Positions 19,234 to 30,480 of a stretch of 64,000 bases of DNA are shown here, one piece after another. The notes below the pieces were generated by a model. It searched no databases. It was not told the origin of the DNA and saw only the letters and a list, made by a program, of their open reading frames with translations. How positions within the stretch are numbered: position 1 is the stretch's first letter; each line of letters opens with the position of its first letter. Location of the stretch: contig NC_067206.1 of the NCBI RefSeq assembly GCF_026262505.1, forward strand, positions 23,761,896 through 23,825,895, written 5' to 3'. The position numbers and the translations under genes were made by a program. The DNA comes from Trichomonas vaginalis G3 (Eukaryota; Parabasalia; Trichomonadida; Trichomonadidae).

Positions 19234-19893
19234 ATGACGACACCTCGAACTCCAGAAAAACAACCAGAGGGGGAAGAAAATCATGAAAGTTCATTAGTAA
19301 GCTTACTTGGAGGCTCCAGCTTCTCTCCAGTTGAAATTTCTCCAGAAACTTCTGAAAGAGAAGATGAGCCTGATAAAAAGAAGGGCGATAGCAAAATGAC
19401 AAACGATGGCTATGATTTAAATCATAGCGATTTACAAAACTCAGAGAGAGAATTAATGAAATCTGATGGTTTTACAGATTCCGATTCTAAATTTGGAAAA
19501 ACTAATACAAGCATTTCAAGTAGCAAAAAGTCCAAGGATATAGCAGAAAGATTTGATCAATTTTTACAGAAAAAAGAGCATATTACAGTTGATTTTGATG
19601 AATCAAGGATAGATTTAGCTCCATCACCATTACGTCCATCACTATTAACAATGCTAAAAACAATAAAGCGTTTGGCAGCAAGAAATCCAACAGGCGCTTC
19701 ATTGGCTGCTTTACAGATTTTAATTGAAAGATTTGATGAATTTTTAGAACTCCAAACACGCCGTGATGATCCAACATATGAAGACCAATGCCGCGTACTT
19801 TTAGGATACATTTATAAAAATACATCAGAAGCTATGCGATTGTCAAGAAAGCTTAAAGACGCTGCTCAACCGCGACCGGTTGATGAATGTTAA
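19234..19893 (+). CDS. Acidic, disordered N-terminus; helical C-terminus; unknown
   Basis: 219 aa. Residues 1-100 are rich in Ser, Glu, Asp and Lys with SP and TP sites (TPRTPEK, FSPVEISPETS), which suggests a disordered, phosphorylated region. Residues 100-219 form several helices (DIAERFDQFLQKK, SLLTMLKTIKRLAAR, ASLAALQILIERFDEFLEL, CRVLLGYIYKNTSEAMRLSRKL), reminiscent of a small helical bundle. No named family recognised. Base composition and codon use agree with neighbouring host genes, and it stands as a single gene. Confidence 0.7.
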   Translation: MTTPRTPEKQPEGEENHESSLVSLLGGSSFSPVEISPETSEREDEPDKKKGDSKMTNDGYDLNHSDLQNSERELMKSDGFTDSDSKFGKTNTSISSSKKSKDIAERFDQFLQKKEHITVDFDESRIDLAPSPLRPSLLTMLKTIKRLAARNPTGASLAALQILIERFDEFLELQTRRDDPTYEDQCRVLLGYIYKNTSEAMRLSRKLKDAAQPRPVDEC

Positions 19894-20426
19894 ATTTTGT
19901 AAATTGATTTCTATGTTAGATAAAATAATTTTTATTTCATTTTATTCAAATAATTTTTGTAAAACATACAGTTACACCATAACACGTTGAAGTACTGGCC
20001 TATTTCGAGCTGTGAACCTTGTATATATATTATATTTTTTTGGTTCATTTGAAAATATATTTTAAACAAAGACATCTTTGAGACTACACATGCATTGTTT
20101 ATGTAATAATTCATAGTGGAAATATTTTATTAGTTATTAAATGGATAAAAAAGTATTAATATGAGATAATATCCCAAAATTCACTCAATTAATGACAGCT
20201 TTGATTTAACTTTAAAATCTTTAATGCAAAATACTTTTAAGCCTTTTAGACTCAATTAGAATAACTCATTAAGTGGATACTTCCAGATGTGGGTTAAGAT
20301 TGAATGCATTTATTAACGTAAAATATTGCATTAGAAAATCAGTTTTAAGGTAGTTTAGGTAATGGCATGTAATTTTAAATTTATTTAATAAAAATATTGA
20401 AAATACAAGAGCAATAAAAAATAGTT
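19894..20426. other. Intergenic, no gene seen
   Basis: A/T-rich spacer between two convergent genes. No ORF or RNA gene recognised. Confidence 0.5.
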
Positions 20427-20621
20427 TTATTCGGTAGCTTCTGGTTGTTGTCCGCCATTTTGTTGTTCCTGCTGTTTGCGAAGGAAGAATTCATAACAGA
20501 ATTTATATGTTCCTGTAGCGTCTACTGGTTGTTCTCGAAGAATCTCTGTTGTTAATTCTGCTAAAAGCTCTGGAAAACCTTCTGGAACTTTAAATGTTGG
20601 GGCATAAGTTGAATAGCTCAT
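20427..20621 (-). CDS. RIIa docking-domain mini-protein (flagellar-type)
   Basis: 64 aa. The core FKVPEGFPELLAELTTEILREQP is the two-helix RII-alpha dimerisation/docking fold that binds amphipathic helices of anchoring proteins. FCYEFFLRK completes it, and a Gln-rich tail follows. Stand-alone RIIa proteins of this size are known in cilia and flagella (ROPN1/SPA17-like, radial-spoke and central-pair partners), fitting a flagellate. The upstream A/T tract includes ACTAACAG just before the ATG, the consensus tail of trichomonad introns. With no upstream exon visible, that may be chance or a 5'UTR intron. Confidence 0.72.
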   Translation of the reverse strand: MSYSTYAPTFKVPEGFPELLAELTTEILREQPVDATGTYKFCYEFFLRKQQEQQNGGQQPEATE

Positions 20622-21384
20622 TTTCTGTTAGTATTATTAAAAAAAATAACGTTTTTTCTCGTACCCCCTGCAATTATAAATTCATCTTTAATTGGACCTA
20701 ATTTATAGTAAAATTATTGATATTCACACATCGTCACTTACAAATAATATAAAATGATTAAATTTTCATTATATTTCAGATTTGATTTTTCTTGATTTAA
20801 TTCGAATTTCCAATAAATTAGAAGTACATGACACCATTGCACATGTGAAACATTATCACAAGTTGATCATTTGTAATCAATATCTTTTACATGTGATTGA
20901 GCTATTCATGAGGATAGAATAAAGAATTGATCCAATTATAAGAACTATTCATCTAAAAAGAGAGTTTCGGGCATTATCCGCGCGTTATTTTTATCTTTAT
21001 CCTTAAAACTAATAACGTCTCAATATACAACATAATAGTCTATTTTTGTCCTTTAGACAACTTTTACATGATATTTTATGCCAAAAATAAAGAATGTTAA
21101 GTATGTAAAACTTCCCAGTTTTCGATTTTTTGCTTTTTTTTCTCTTTTTTCGAAGATATAGTCTTTGCTTCATTCAATCAATTTGTCCACAGATTTCTAT
21201 ACATAGATTCTTGTTACTTACTTTGGATGACAAGATTTATGTGCCCTCATATCCCTGCAAACTGAGGAGCTTTCATTAAACCATAAAAAGTCAATTATTT
21301 TTAGAATTGGTAGATGTATACATATCTAATGAGTAACGAAATCCCATGGTAGAAATTGAATAGTTTACAAATTCCATTTTATCA
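20622..21384. other. Intergenic between divergent genes, no gene seen
   Basis: A 760-base divergent spacer. It includes ACTAACAG (minus strand, about 20625-20632) just upstream of the RIIa gene. No ORF, RNA gene or repeat recognised. Confidence 0.45.
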
Positions 21385-21600
21385 ATGAGCAACCAATTGG
21401 AACCAATGACAAAAGAACTTCTCAGCAGAGATAAGGAAGAAATTTATTCAGTTCTGGTTAGACTGAAAGAAAGTTTGCAAGAAAAGCCAGAAGCAGTTAA
21501 ATCTTCATTATTATCTTCTCCAGAATTCATGCGCGCAATTTATCAAGCACAAATTGAGTTTGACTGCTTTGTTACTGAAGTTCCTCATGCTCAACAATAA
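21385..21600 (+). CDS. CSTF2-hinge-like mini-protein
   Basis: 71 aa. The span DKEEIYSVLVRLKESLQEKP, then EAVKSSLLSSPEFMRAIYQAQIEF, follows the helix pattern and key positions of the hinge domain of CstF-64/Rna15 (MK near helix 1, P-A-R/V-x-x-LL, then a P-x-hydrophobic-x-x-A-hydrophobic-x-x-AQ step). In 3'-end mRNA processing that domain binds CstF-77/Rna14. Here it stands alone without an RRM or C-terminal domain, so either the parasite splits the factor or this is another small helical protein. The match is by eye only. The start is the ATG behind TTTTATCA. Confidence 0.5.
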   Translation: MSNQLEPMTKELLSRDKEEIYSVLVRLKESLQEKPEAVKSSLLSSPEFMRAIYQAQIEFDCFVTEVPHAQQ

Positions 21601-22227
21601 AAAAATTAAACAAAATCGAAAATTTTATTTCCAAATACCATTTCACTGATTAACCATAGCACTATATATTAATTCATATTTCAAATGCAAACAACCAATC
21701 ACTCAAAAAAAATTTCGATTTTTTTAATAAAAAATACATTTTCTTTCTCATTAAACTTAACAGATCACAAATTCACCTTTAAATTGCTTATATACTTGTT
21801 ACATTCAAATAAAAATTCATGTTTTGCTTTACATTTTTTAATTTTTCCATATTTACTTTTATTTTGTATTATCTTCATAATTCTATAAAGTAATAACATG
21901 CTACATACAGAACACTTGAGTAGCCACGCTTTTTCAATGAAAAATACCATTATTTCAGTAAGAATAATTTATAAAAATACCATTAATACAAAAATAAGTG
22001 GTGACTAGTACTTATTATTGGCTGCTTCTCTTGATGGTATACAATTTGACTGTAAGTAATGAGAAGTAAACAAAAATTGAAAAATGAGGAGGATCAAAAA
22101 TGAGATGGTAAACATGCAGCAGTATATTATTGTAAATGACCTGTCTTGCATATCTCTGCTGTGCAATAGCTTATGCATTCATGTGGCCAAGTCTAAAATC
22201 TGAGAAAAAAATCTCTTTATAAAAAAA
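21601..22227. other. Intergenic, no gene seen
   Basis: Very A/T-rich spacer with poly-A/T tracts. No supported ORF. Confidence 0.5.
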
Positions 22228-23517
22228 ATGTTTTCTTTATTCTTTCTCCATCTCAAAGGATTTGAACAGTCTGCCGACTTAATTCCACCATTTTATCCTA
22301 ACTCTAACAATCAAATCGGTTATTGGAACATCGGTGGTGCTGCAATTATCGAAGAAGGAAAAATTATTCTTGCGCCGCCAATACAATACAGAAAAGGATC
22401 CGCGTGGAGTTCTTTACCACTCCCATATGGTGATTGGCAAATTACTTTTGATCTCAAAATTAGTCAAGGAAATGGTGGAGGCGGATTTGCGATTCCTATC
22501 ATAACAACGCACAGTTCTGATGGTCCATTTTATGGAATATCCGATAAATTTAGCGGAATTGTATTAGTTGGTGCTGTTTTTGCTGATAACGAAGGAAATC
22601 CTACTGTACATTATAATATTTATCAATCTGATGGCTCAAAAACATTTAAAGTAATGCAAGATATTGATCCTTGTCTCAAATCAATACCACTCGATAACGA
22701 AAATTTCAAAGTTACGCTTTCAATTTTCAATAAAACAATAAATGCAACACATACAGATTCAAAAGGCCAAAAAACATTAATAACAGATGCACCTATTACA
22801 ATTGATATATCGAAATGCTGGATTGGCATCTCAGCAATGTGTGATGATTATACTTCTAAAATAGAGATGTTCAATGCCACATTTAACACAGATGACATGA
22901 TTAGCAATCGAAGGAAGCAAGCCTGGACATTCCAAGGAATGCCATATTCAACATCTTCAACAGTTCAACCAGAAAAGATAGAAAAACTACGAAATCCATC
23001 ATTCTTTATAATGCGGAATGAACTCAAAACATACGAAACTACGAAAGGCGACCTCAAAGCCGCAAACAAAACAATTGAAGATTATCTCAAAATTACATCA
23101 GAGTTTGCAGAAGTTATTGACGAAGTTGCAACATATGGACAGCTCAATGACTTCATTACCAATACTTTGGTGCCTTATACTGATTCCTGGCACCAAAGAA
23201 CATTTAAGATCATGGACGCAGTGGCCAAAGCGAACAAAATTATGTCGGCGTCACTTAACGAGACACAAGCACTATTTTATTCGTTCAACCAAACAGTTAA
23301 TTTGTCATTAACAAAAGCAAGGACAAAAATTTCTTCAATTAAGGATATTTTGATTGAGGAATCAGAAGTACAGCTCCTTGACCAAATAATGACAGTCAAA
23401 AAGTCTGTTTCTCCAATTGTAAATTACTTGATTTATATTAGTACGGCAGAAGTCATCGGATTGCTTGTATTTGGCTTCATTCAATGTACCCCTTGGTTCA
23501 AGCATAGATATATGTAA
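22228..23517 (+). CDS. L-type lectin (ERGIC-53/VIP36-like) membrane protein
   Basis: 429 aa. A short hydrophobic N-terminus (MFSLFFLHL) acts as a signal peptide. A beta-rich legume-lectin-type domain follows at about residues 15-225 (WNIGGAAIIEEGKIIL, WSSLPLPYGDWQITFDLKIS, GGGGFAIPI, FSGIVLVGAVFADNEG). This matches the conserved start of ERGIC-53-type lectins, where the GGG-x-x-hydrophobic loop and the GI-hydrophobic strand frame the sugar site. A coiled-coil stalk (about 260-385) leads to one transmembrane segment (AEVIGLLVFGFIQC) and a short cytosolic tail, WFKHRYM. Such receptors ferry glycoproteins from ER to Golgi. The tail's aromatic/basic residues may act as a sorting signal (inference). 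Confidence 0.8.
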   Translation: MFSLFFLHLKGFEQSADLIPPFYPNSNNQIGYWNIGGAAIIEEGKIILAPPIQYRKGSAWSSLPLPYGDWQITFDLKISQGNGGGGFAIPIITTHSSDGPFYGISDKFSGIVLVGAVFADNEGNPTVHYNIYQSDGSKTFKVMQDIDPCLKSIPLDNENFKVTLSIFNKTINATHTDSKGQKTLITDAPITIDISKCWIGISAMCDDYTSKIEMFNATFNTDDMISNRRKQAWTFQGMPYSTSSTVQPEKIEKLRNPSFFIMRNELKTYETTKGDLKAANKTIEDYLKITSEFAEVIDEVATYGQLNDFITNTLVPYTDSWHQRTFKIMDAVAKANKIMSASLNETQALFYSFNQTVNLSLTKARTKISSIKDILIEESEVQLLDQIMTVKKSVSPIVNYLIYISTAEVIGLLVFGFIQCTPWFKHRYM

Positions 23518-23639
23518 GAAATGTGTTATAATTTTCGAATAAATTGTTATATTTTTTTTATTAAAAAATACTCTAAGCGCTGTTCATCATAATGAAGCCC
23601 GTATATAAATGTTATGAAAAGAACATTAACATTCTTAAC

Positions 23640-24191
23640 ATTTTTTTTAAATTACCGTAAGAAATCAGCAGAACAAGATTATGGAACAGTGTGTCATTGA
23701 AGGAGACATGTACAGGCAATGCTTCCAGGAATAAAATACGCAGACTCTCAAGAATGCATTTGACTCTATTGTCGGTCAAAGTTACTCAAACAGAAAAAGA
23801 CTGTGGAATAGTGTGTTATTCCATGACATTCGTAATATCATTTATGCATTTAATAAAATCATTTTTACACAAAAGAAAATATTTATCTATTGGTTACTTA
23901 TTGAAACCTGAGATTTTGGCTTCGTGAGCCGATTTTTCCATTTTCATAATAACTCATATCAGAACTAATATGATAATATGAATGTTTCTTACTCTCAATG
24001 TCAATGATTGTTAGAGTATATATAGGTTATAAGTTATCTAGGTGCTTGAGATCCTTGTTTTGCTACTCCCGGAATAAGATATCCAGACCAACAAAAGTGC
24101 ATATGTTACAATGAAAATAGCGTTATATTTGATTCTATTGAAGCACCAATTGATGAAGATGATCTATATTTTCAATCATTTGACTTCATAT
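23640..24191 (+). pseudogene. Relic of an unknown coding region
   Basis: Two patches look protein-coding without a continuous frame. One is around 23691-23860. The other is 24048-24191, which reads DPCFATPGIRYPDQQKCICY and continues acidic to a stop. The cysteine spacing suggests a secreted or zinc-binding protein. A repeated GGAACAGTGTGTCATTG / GGAATAGTGTGTTATTCC step (23681 and 23809) suggests an internal duplication. No family recognised. Confidence 0.35.
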
Positions 24192-24361
24192 AATTATTGA
24201 AATACTTTCAAGTCTATTCCATAATGATATAGAATAGCATCATTCAAAAGTGTAAGAATGATATTTTTTACTGGGACAGGCGATCCCATTTTATAAAAGC
24301 GACTTATAATAGATAATTTATTTTTATAAAATATAAAACAATAGAAAATACTTAAATACAA

Positions 24362-24727
24362 TTATTTTTGCTGAGCCTTTTTTGTAGTTTTAACCGGGTG
24401 TCCATATGGAGATGTAAGATCAGTTGTTGGAGTACGCGGAAATCTTGCTTGGTAGCCTTTTCTCTTCTGATTTTGATTTTGTAATTGCGTTTTATCTTCG
24501 TTTTCATTTTGCTCAAATGCATTTGATGCCTTAATTATATCTCCATCATATTGTGTCATCAATGTTTTAACAGACATCTTGCGTACTGGTTCTGGAATTC
24601 CCATAAGCGCAAGATCAAGTGCACTAAGCATGTTAATGCTTAAATTTTCGGAGTGAGATCTAATAAACGAACATCTGCATTCTACTTCCTTATCAAAGTT
24701 TTGAAGAACTATTGAAGCATCATCCAT
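24362..24727 (-). CDS. Borealin/Nbl1-like small protein
   Basis: 121 aa. The first 60 residues (VLQNFDKEVECRCSFIRSHS, then LDLALMGIPEPVRKMSV) fit the N-terminal helix of Borealin/Nbl1: an F-D-x-E-V-x-x-R start followed by a P-x-x-V/L-R-x-M step. In other eukaryotes that helix bundles with INCENP and Survivin in the chromosomal passenger complex. The rest is low complexity and basic, with Gln/Asn runs and a TP-rich stretch (FPRTPTTDLTSPYG) that could be phosphorylated. Parabasalids have closed mitosis with an aurora kinase, so a minimal Borealin would make sense. Assignment is by pattern only. Confidence 0.5.
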   Translation of the reverse strand: MDDASIVLQNFDKEVECRCSFIRSHSENLSINMLSALDLALMGIPEPVRKMSVKTLMTQYDGDIIKASNAFEQNENEDKTQLQNQNQKRKGYQARFPRTPTTDLTSPYGHPVKTTKKAQQK

Positions 24728-25687
24728 TTTCTTTTTTATTTTAAACGTACATCTAAAAAATCAAACATTCTAGATTAGTTAATTAAAATCGACATTAAAC
24801 AAGATTATAACATTGATTTTGGCATTTTGACAACTTCATGGCTTTCTTCTTAATGAGAAACAACACTTTCCAAAACTATTATTACACAATTGATTTATTT
24901 TACAAGCGCAAGACGCATGATGGAAGAGAATTAGCTTAAACCAATTCTGATCATTTCATATAAATTTCTTCCAGATTGGAATATATATCACATATCATAT
25001 TTCAATTATCGATATATGTCGCAATCGCTATAAGATACCATATTAATGACATTCTAGTTTTATAAAGAACATGGAATAATACTTGGTTGCAGCAACACTA
25101 AAAATTCCAGAAATATGAATTTCTCAACATGAAGAAAGTGAATTTTCATTTCTTAAATTATGTTGCTATTGATAAAAACATAATTGATATATAGACTTGT
25201 GTGGTAGCTTATGATCAGAACTGATTGTTCTTATCAATAAATAATTTTGGTAGTTTGAATTGTAGTTTTAAACAGAATTGATATGTTAATTGAGTAGTAT
25301 ATATATAACTTTGTATTTTATAACCAATGTTTATTTTTTCTTATGATGTTTAGAAAATATCTTATGCATTAAATATATATCTATCAAATCAGTTCAACTT
25401 TTGGATTTACATTCAAAACTAGCTTTTCTGTCTTCATCATTCACTCAAAAAATTTGGTACCAAAGTAAAAAGTTTAAGAGATTGATATTATGATGTTTTG
25501 AAAGTACTTCCAACATATCATAACCTAGTATTCCAATTGAGTTAATTTAGAATATAAAAAAGAAAAATAATTTTTTGATTTCAAAATTTCATTAATCAAG
25601 CATTATAATATGATAATTTTGCATCATTCACTACAGCCAATTCATGTGTCCACTAGGTTCCTCTCTGATTTATGATTTAATTTTAAT
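24728..25687. other. Intergenic, no gene seen
   Basis: Nearly 1 kb of A/T-rich DNA ending at the TTAA of the next element. No ORF, RNA gene or terminal repeat recognised. Confidence 0.5.
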
Positions 25688-27261
25688 TTAAGGGTGCACA
25701 CGAGAGGATCATGTAAACTTCAGAATTTAGAACCTTATTTTTAGGCATTATCTTGGCTACCTATTTAGGCTCGAAAAGCAAAAAATATCAAAAAATACAA
25801 CTTGAGTCCATTATGACCCTTTCATGGAGGTAGTTTTTATCCGCTAGTATTTTCCCTTTGAGTCTCTTTACAATTCGAAATCAAATTCAAAACTCAGTAG
25901 AAGAAAGGAAGAATCGACTTACTACGGTTGTAATACGAATAAATACATATATTTAATTATTTTTATTTACATAATAATTGTTTGAAGCTCATATTCCAAC
26001 AAATTTTTAAATAAAAACATTAAAATGTTGAAAATGTTCATATATTTTAATAGGGTTTTGGCACTTTATTGAGGAATTACTACATACATAGTCGAACTGA
26101 ACTTGATATTTTGAAATTTAAATTATTTATCAAAATTAAAATTTAACTTGAAATTTATAATTATTTAGTCATATTTTGCATAATTCTAAGTAGATTTTGT
26201 AAAAAATCAAGAAAGAAAAATTTTAACGTGCTTTATTTTTTCTTTTTTATAATAATACATATTATTATATAATTAACAAATTCATAATGTTTCACCCTTT
26301 CAAAAATATAATCCTCCTCCTCTCAAATAAACGTACATACGGGTGGCCTCTTTTTTCAAAAAATTAAAATTTGAAATTTTGGGCTCAAATATTAGAGATT
26401 TTTTCTATAATATACACATGTTCATGTAAAAACTTTTTCCAAAATCCTCAGGAATTAAGGGGTTTTTGAATTTTAAGAATTTTTTTGGAATTTTTTCGAA
26501 AAAAATATTTTCAGAACAGCCTTAACGGCTAAGATTTAGGAACAATGTTAAGTATCAAAAAGAAAGAAGGTCTGATATAGACAACATATATCGTTGAAGG
26601 TTGAAATGTAATAAACAGAAATTCATCAAAAGTGACAGCTCTCAATTTTTTGACATTTGTAAATTCTAAATTGAATGAGAAAAATGAAATAATACTAAGC
26701 ATAATACAATATTCTAGATTTAATTATAATTAGGAAAAGTTAGTTTTGAGAGTACTTTTCATAGGCATATAGAATGAAATCTTCTGAAAAATAATATCAC
26801 ATAAACTCATATTATTTTCTAATATATAACTATTTTATATAAAAATCAAATTCAATGATGTTAAAAGCGAAGGATAAACCTCAAAATTTACGAATATAAT
26901 GAGTGGGAATATAATGCTTATCTATCATAAAACCATATGAAATATTAATTTTTGCTTTACGCCTAATTTTTGACGACAATTAGCAAAAAATGTTAAATGT
27001 TAACACTCAGTCCATTTGAATATGAAAAATAAAATTGACTTTGATCAAATGTTTTTATTTATCATGCAATTCTTCTTGCGACCAAAGATTTGAATAAAAT
27101 TTCAAAAAATAAGATAGCTTAAAAAATAATATACGGTAGTGTTTACTAATAGATGAATAGTATATAAATTCTATTAAAATGGATTTGATCCAAAAAAATA
27201 TATAAAATTTGATCATAAATAAAATTGTTTAGTAGTCATTTAAAATGATGTGCACCCTTAA
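25688..27261 (-). mobile_element. TTAA-flanked element, copy 2, rearranged
   Basis: The body (25692-27257) starts GGGTGCACACGAGAGGATC, the reverse of copy 1's right end, and follows copy 1 in reverse to about 26404. The stretch 26405-26606 is then in the same direction as copy 1 (its 15060-15255 part), so this segment has flipped in place. From about 26607 to 27230 the sequence is that of the foldback element at 16113-17356 (its outer right part plus one arm). The end GATGTGCACCC and TTAA are present, so both outer ends are still in place although the inner part next to the far end belongs to the foldback family. Confidence 0.75.
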
Positions 27262-27805
27262 ATTGCGAACATGTCATAAATTAAATTTCAATTCTTCTTC
27301 TCAAAAATATTTTACTTCGATATATCCCAAAAAGTAACTAAATGGATAATACAAATGGAAAACCAACAAAAATTATAATTATCATATTTCTAGAGTATAT
27401 TTGGCATAAGATCGAAGTGAAATTTGATTTCTTCAAATGAAAATTATGTTTATATGATAAATAATCAAAGTTTTTAAACTACATGCAGTAAGAAAAGGAT
27501 ATTCCTAAATCGAATTAAGCTTTATTGCATCTTCGAAATCAACTTTCTGAGAACTTTACAAAAGAAATTTAATTAAAATAAATTAACTAGAACGCGTATT
27601 TATGCTAATACCAAACGATCAAGAAAATTCAAATACATTGAAACCGAAAAAAAACTTCTGGAATTGAATACAAACTTAGTTTAAAGAAAATTGTATTTAT
27701 CATGGTGCATTTCATGTGCATAATAATTGATGAGTTAAATGCTCACAAAAACGATTATTCAAATATTTTTAAGTTTTGAATTCCTTTCTCAAAAGTGTTA
27801 TTTAA
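27262..27805. other. Intergenic, no gene seen
   Basis: A/T-rich spacer between TTAA copy 2 and the next gene. No supported ORF or repeat. Confidence 0.5.
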
Positions 27806-28273
27806 ATGACTTCGTCGTCAACTTTACTTCTGAGAACAATGGATCAGATCGAAGGTATTCGCGTCATTGTCGTTGACCCAAATAGTTCTATTTCATGCCT
27901 AAAAAAAGATTACTCATGCAATTGTCTATTTCTTTATAAAAATATAATCCTCGTCGACACACTTCCTTTTAGTTATTATTCGATGTCTGATGGCGATTTT
28001 ATTAGAACAATAAGATCTTCAGATGTTGGTGAATCGCAACAAGATCAATCCGAGAAATATGAAAACGAAATTGAACTTGAAAAGCTAAAATTACTAGAAA
28101 AGAAGTTCAACAGAATCATTTCAAGCTCAAGTATGTATCGAAAATATGAAAACTTGAAGCAAAAAATAATAAAGGACAATGAAGAATATGAATTTGAATC
28201 ATATCACCGCACTCGCTGTCCAAGATACAAACCAACGATGCCTTCAACTAATCCATTACCAAAATTTTGGTAA
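27806..28273 (+). CDS. Unknown protein, 155 aa
   Basis: An N-terminal half of short beta strands (GIRVIVVDPNSS, NCLFLYKNIILVDTLPF) leads to a charged helical stretch (about 85-130, EIELEKLKLLEKKFNRI) and a Pro-rich tail (RCPRYKPTMPSTNPLP). The first ATG is used. A second ATG 11 codons on (MDQIEGIRV) is an alternative. Codon use matches host genes. No family recognised. Confidence 0.6.
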   Translation: MTSSSTLLLRTMDQIEGIRVIVVDPNSSISCLKKDYSCNCLFLYKNIILVDTLPFSYYSMSDGDFIRTIRSSDVGESQQDQSEKYENEIELEKLKLLEKKFNRIISSSSMYRKYENLKQKIIKDNEEYEFESYHRTRCPRYKPTMPSTNPLPKFW

Positions 28274-29578
28274 TCGTATATTTTGTTTTTTGTTAATATT
28301 TAATTTAAACATGTATTAGTTAGTGAATATTACGGAGGGGTTCCAACTCGGGAAGATCATATATGTTTGTCTATTTATGAATAATATAGTATTATGGTAA
28401 TATGGTAAGGTTTTGAGAATAATATAGTATTATAATATAGTATTATAATATAGTAAAATGTCTGGTTATCAGTTGGTTATAGTGCGTTCATTGCATTCTA
28501 ATATGTTTAAGATGAGTATGTCAATATTTATTAATTTGGAATTACGTGGAAAATAATTGAAAAGATTTTACATGGCATTTGCCGGAAAATACCATGAAAA
28601 ATTCTCAATTGTTGGTATTTTTTGGGGTCGGCGTCATGACGCCGAAAAAAATTCAGACTGATGGAGTCACGAATTTTTTTTCCAAACGTGCACATTTTTT
28701 ATTTCTTGCTGAATAACTTTTTATACAATTAATTTCCAGTCCATCCAATTAAGGGTATAATGGGAAATGATTCGAATATTATCGGGATAGCATCAAATCT
28801 TTGTAATTTGAAAATTCGGATTTGATGCAAAGATATTCCAAACCCAACTTCAACCTAACACAATAACTTTATCACAATACATTTCTTAGTTACTAAAGCA
28901 ACGTTTAATATCAAAATCTTATACACAATCCTTTAATTAAATAATCGATTTTTTCAAAATAAAAATTTATGTTAAAAAACCTAATGAATCATCTTTAAAA
29001 TACTAAAGCTTTTGATAGCTTTACTATTTTTGCATTCTGTTTCAAAAAGTATATTCAATCACTTCAAAGATACTAAAAATACGAAAAGTAGGAATCAAGT
29101 ATAAATTAATTGAAAAAAATATGCTGTTTGCTTTAAATGATGATCAAAAATTTGATCAATTTTTCTTATTAAAATTTTTTTAACCAATTCAAATAAAAAT
29201 TACATATACAAATCTTTTACTTGTTTTCTAAAAGCCATTTTTCCTGTTATTTTCTTTAACTCTGAAGGGGAAAAAATAATTGTCTTATATGAACTTATAT
29301 AGATAATAATTGTCTTATATGAACTTATATAAATGCCGATGCTTATCTATATATCATCACAAATTATCTCAAAACCAATAATAATCAATAGATTTAATTA
29401 CTAAATTTCATTAATCTTTGCATTTCGGGAATTTTTCTGATGTTTTTATAATCTATGTCAATAAATATTGCTATCATATTTTCCAAATTTTTATGAAAAT
29501 AATCATTTTATGAGCAAATTTGTAGATTTTATTTTCATTTTTAAATTTTTGAATTTTTTTTGGATGATTCATAAGATA
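28274..29578. other. Intergenic with small repeats, no gene
   Basis: It holds an AATATAGTATTAT microsatellite-like run (about 28383-28455), the perfect 18-bp palindrome TCGGCGTCATGACGCCGA at 28628-28645, and a 30-bp tandem duplication beginning TGTCTTATATGAAC (29281 and 29311). No ORF is supported. Confidence 0.55.
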
Positions 29579-30136
29579 TTAAGGGTGCACCCGTATGTAC
29601 GTTTATTTGAGAGGAGGAGGATTACCCTCTCAATTTTGAGGGATTCGTTAGTTTATTTTCTCGATGAATATGCAATAAAATTTGATTTTTACCTTATCAA
29701 TATACTTCATATAATATACACATGTTCATGTAAAAACTTTTTTTCCAAAATCCTCAGGAATTAAGGGATTTTTGAATTTTAAGAATTTTTTTCGAATTTT
29801 TTCGAAAAAAAAATATTTTCAGAACAGTCTTAACGGCTAAGATTTAGGAACAATGTTAAGTATCAAAAAGAAAGGAGGTCTGATATAGACAACATATATC
29901 GTTGAAGGTTGAAAAAATCTCTAATATTTGAGCCCAAAATTTCAAATTTTAATTTTTTGAAAAAAGAGGCCACCCGTATGTACGTTTATTTGAGAGGAGG
30001 AGGATTATATTTTTGAAAGGGTGAAACATTATGAATATGTTAATTACCCAGATTTGCTTTACTTTTACCACCCCTTTAAGGCTGGGGAAAACACCTATCG
30101 TTCACTATTTTGTCACTTTTATTTTACGTACGTAAA

Positions 30137-30480
30137 ATGGTTGAATACTATCCTGGGCACCTAAGTCTCGCATTATTAGAAGCCCAATTAGAAAGTGGTG
30201 AATTTGCATATCAAAAGAGGTATCAAAATATTATTTAAAGGTTGATCTCATTCAATTAGTGTTTGATTATTTTGAAGTTTGCTCAAATGTACATATTCCT
30301 CCAAACTTTTGTCGATTAGAAAGGCTTACTAACATAAAGAGAAGATCGCTCAACTATTATCATAGCAAATGGAAGGTAAATAGAAGTTACCGCCCAGGAC
30401 AGAATTTTGGATTAGGAAGGAGACTTTTTACTAACGAACAAGAACAACTCTTATATACGAAAAAAAGAGATCTGACATTG
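30137..30480 (+). pseudogene. N-terminal remnant of a pogo/DDE-1 transposase
   Basis: A short frame from 30137 (MVEYYPGHLSLALLEAQLES, stopping after 33 codons) is followed in another frame by FDYFEVCSNVHIPPNF, KRRSLNYYHSKWKV and GLGRRLFTNEQEQLL (to about 30465). The last phrase resembles the helix-turn-helix entry of CENP-B/pogo-type transposases common in Trichomonas. The coding sequence stops where the hairpin chain begins. It lacks the catalytic part, so it is a truncated, frameshifted remnant. Confidence 0.5.

Noticed and set aside
20622-20670. Intron upstream of the RIIa gene
   Set aside because: ACTAACAG fits a trichomonad 3' splice region, but the only nearby donor-like site (GTACGAG) follows sequence with an early stop, so no coding exon can be attached.
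29468-29764. 98-codon ORF (and 14935-15189)
   Set aside because: Both run into the same TTAA element end. The shared peptide HPYVRLFERRRITLSIL is a by-product of the repeat's terminal sequence.
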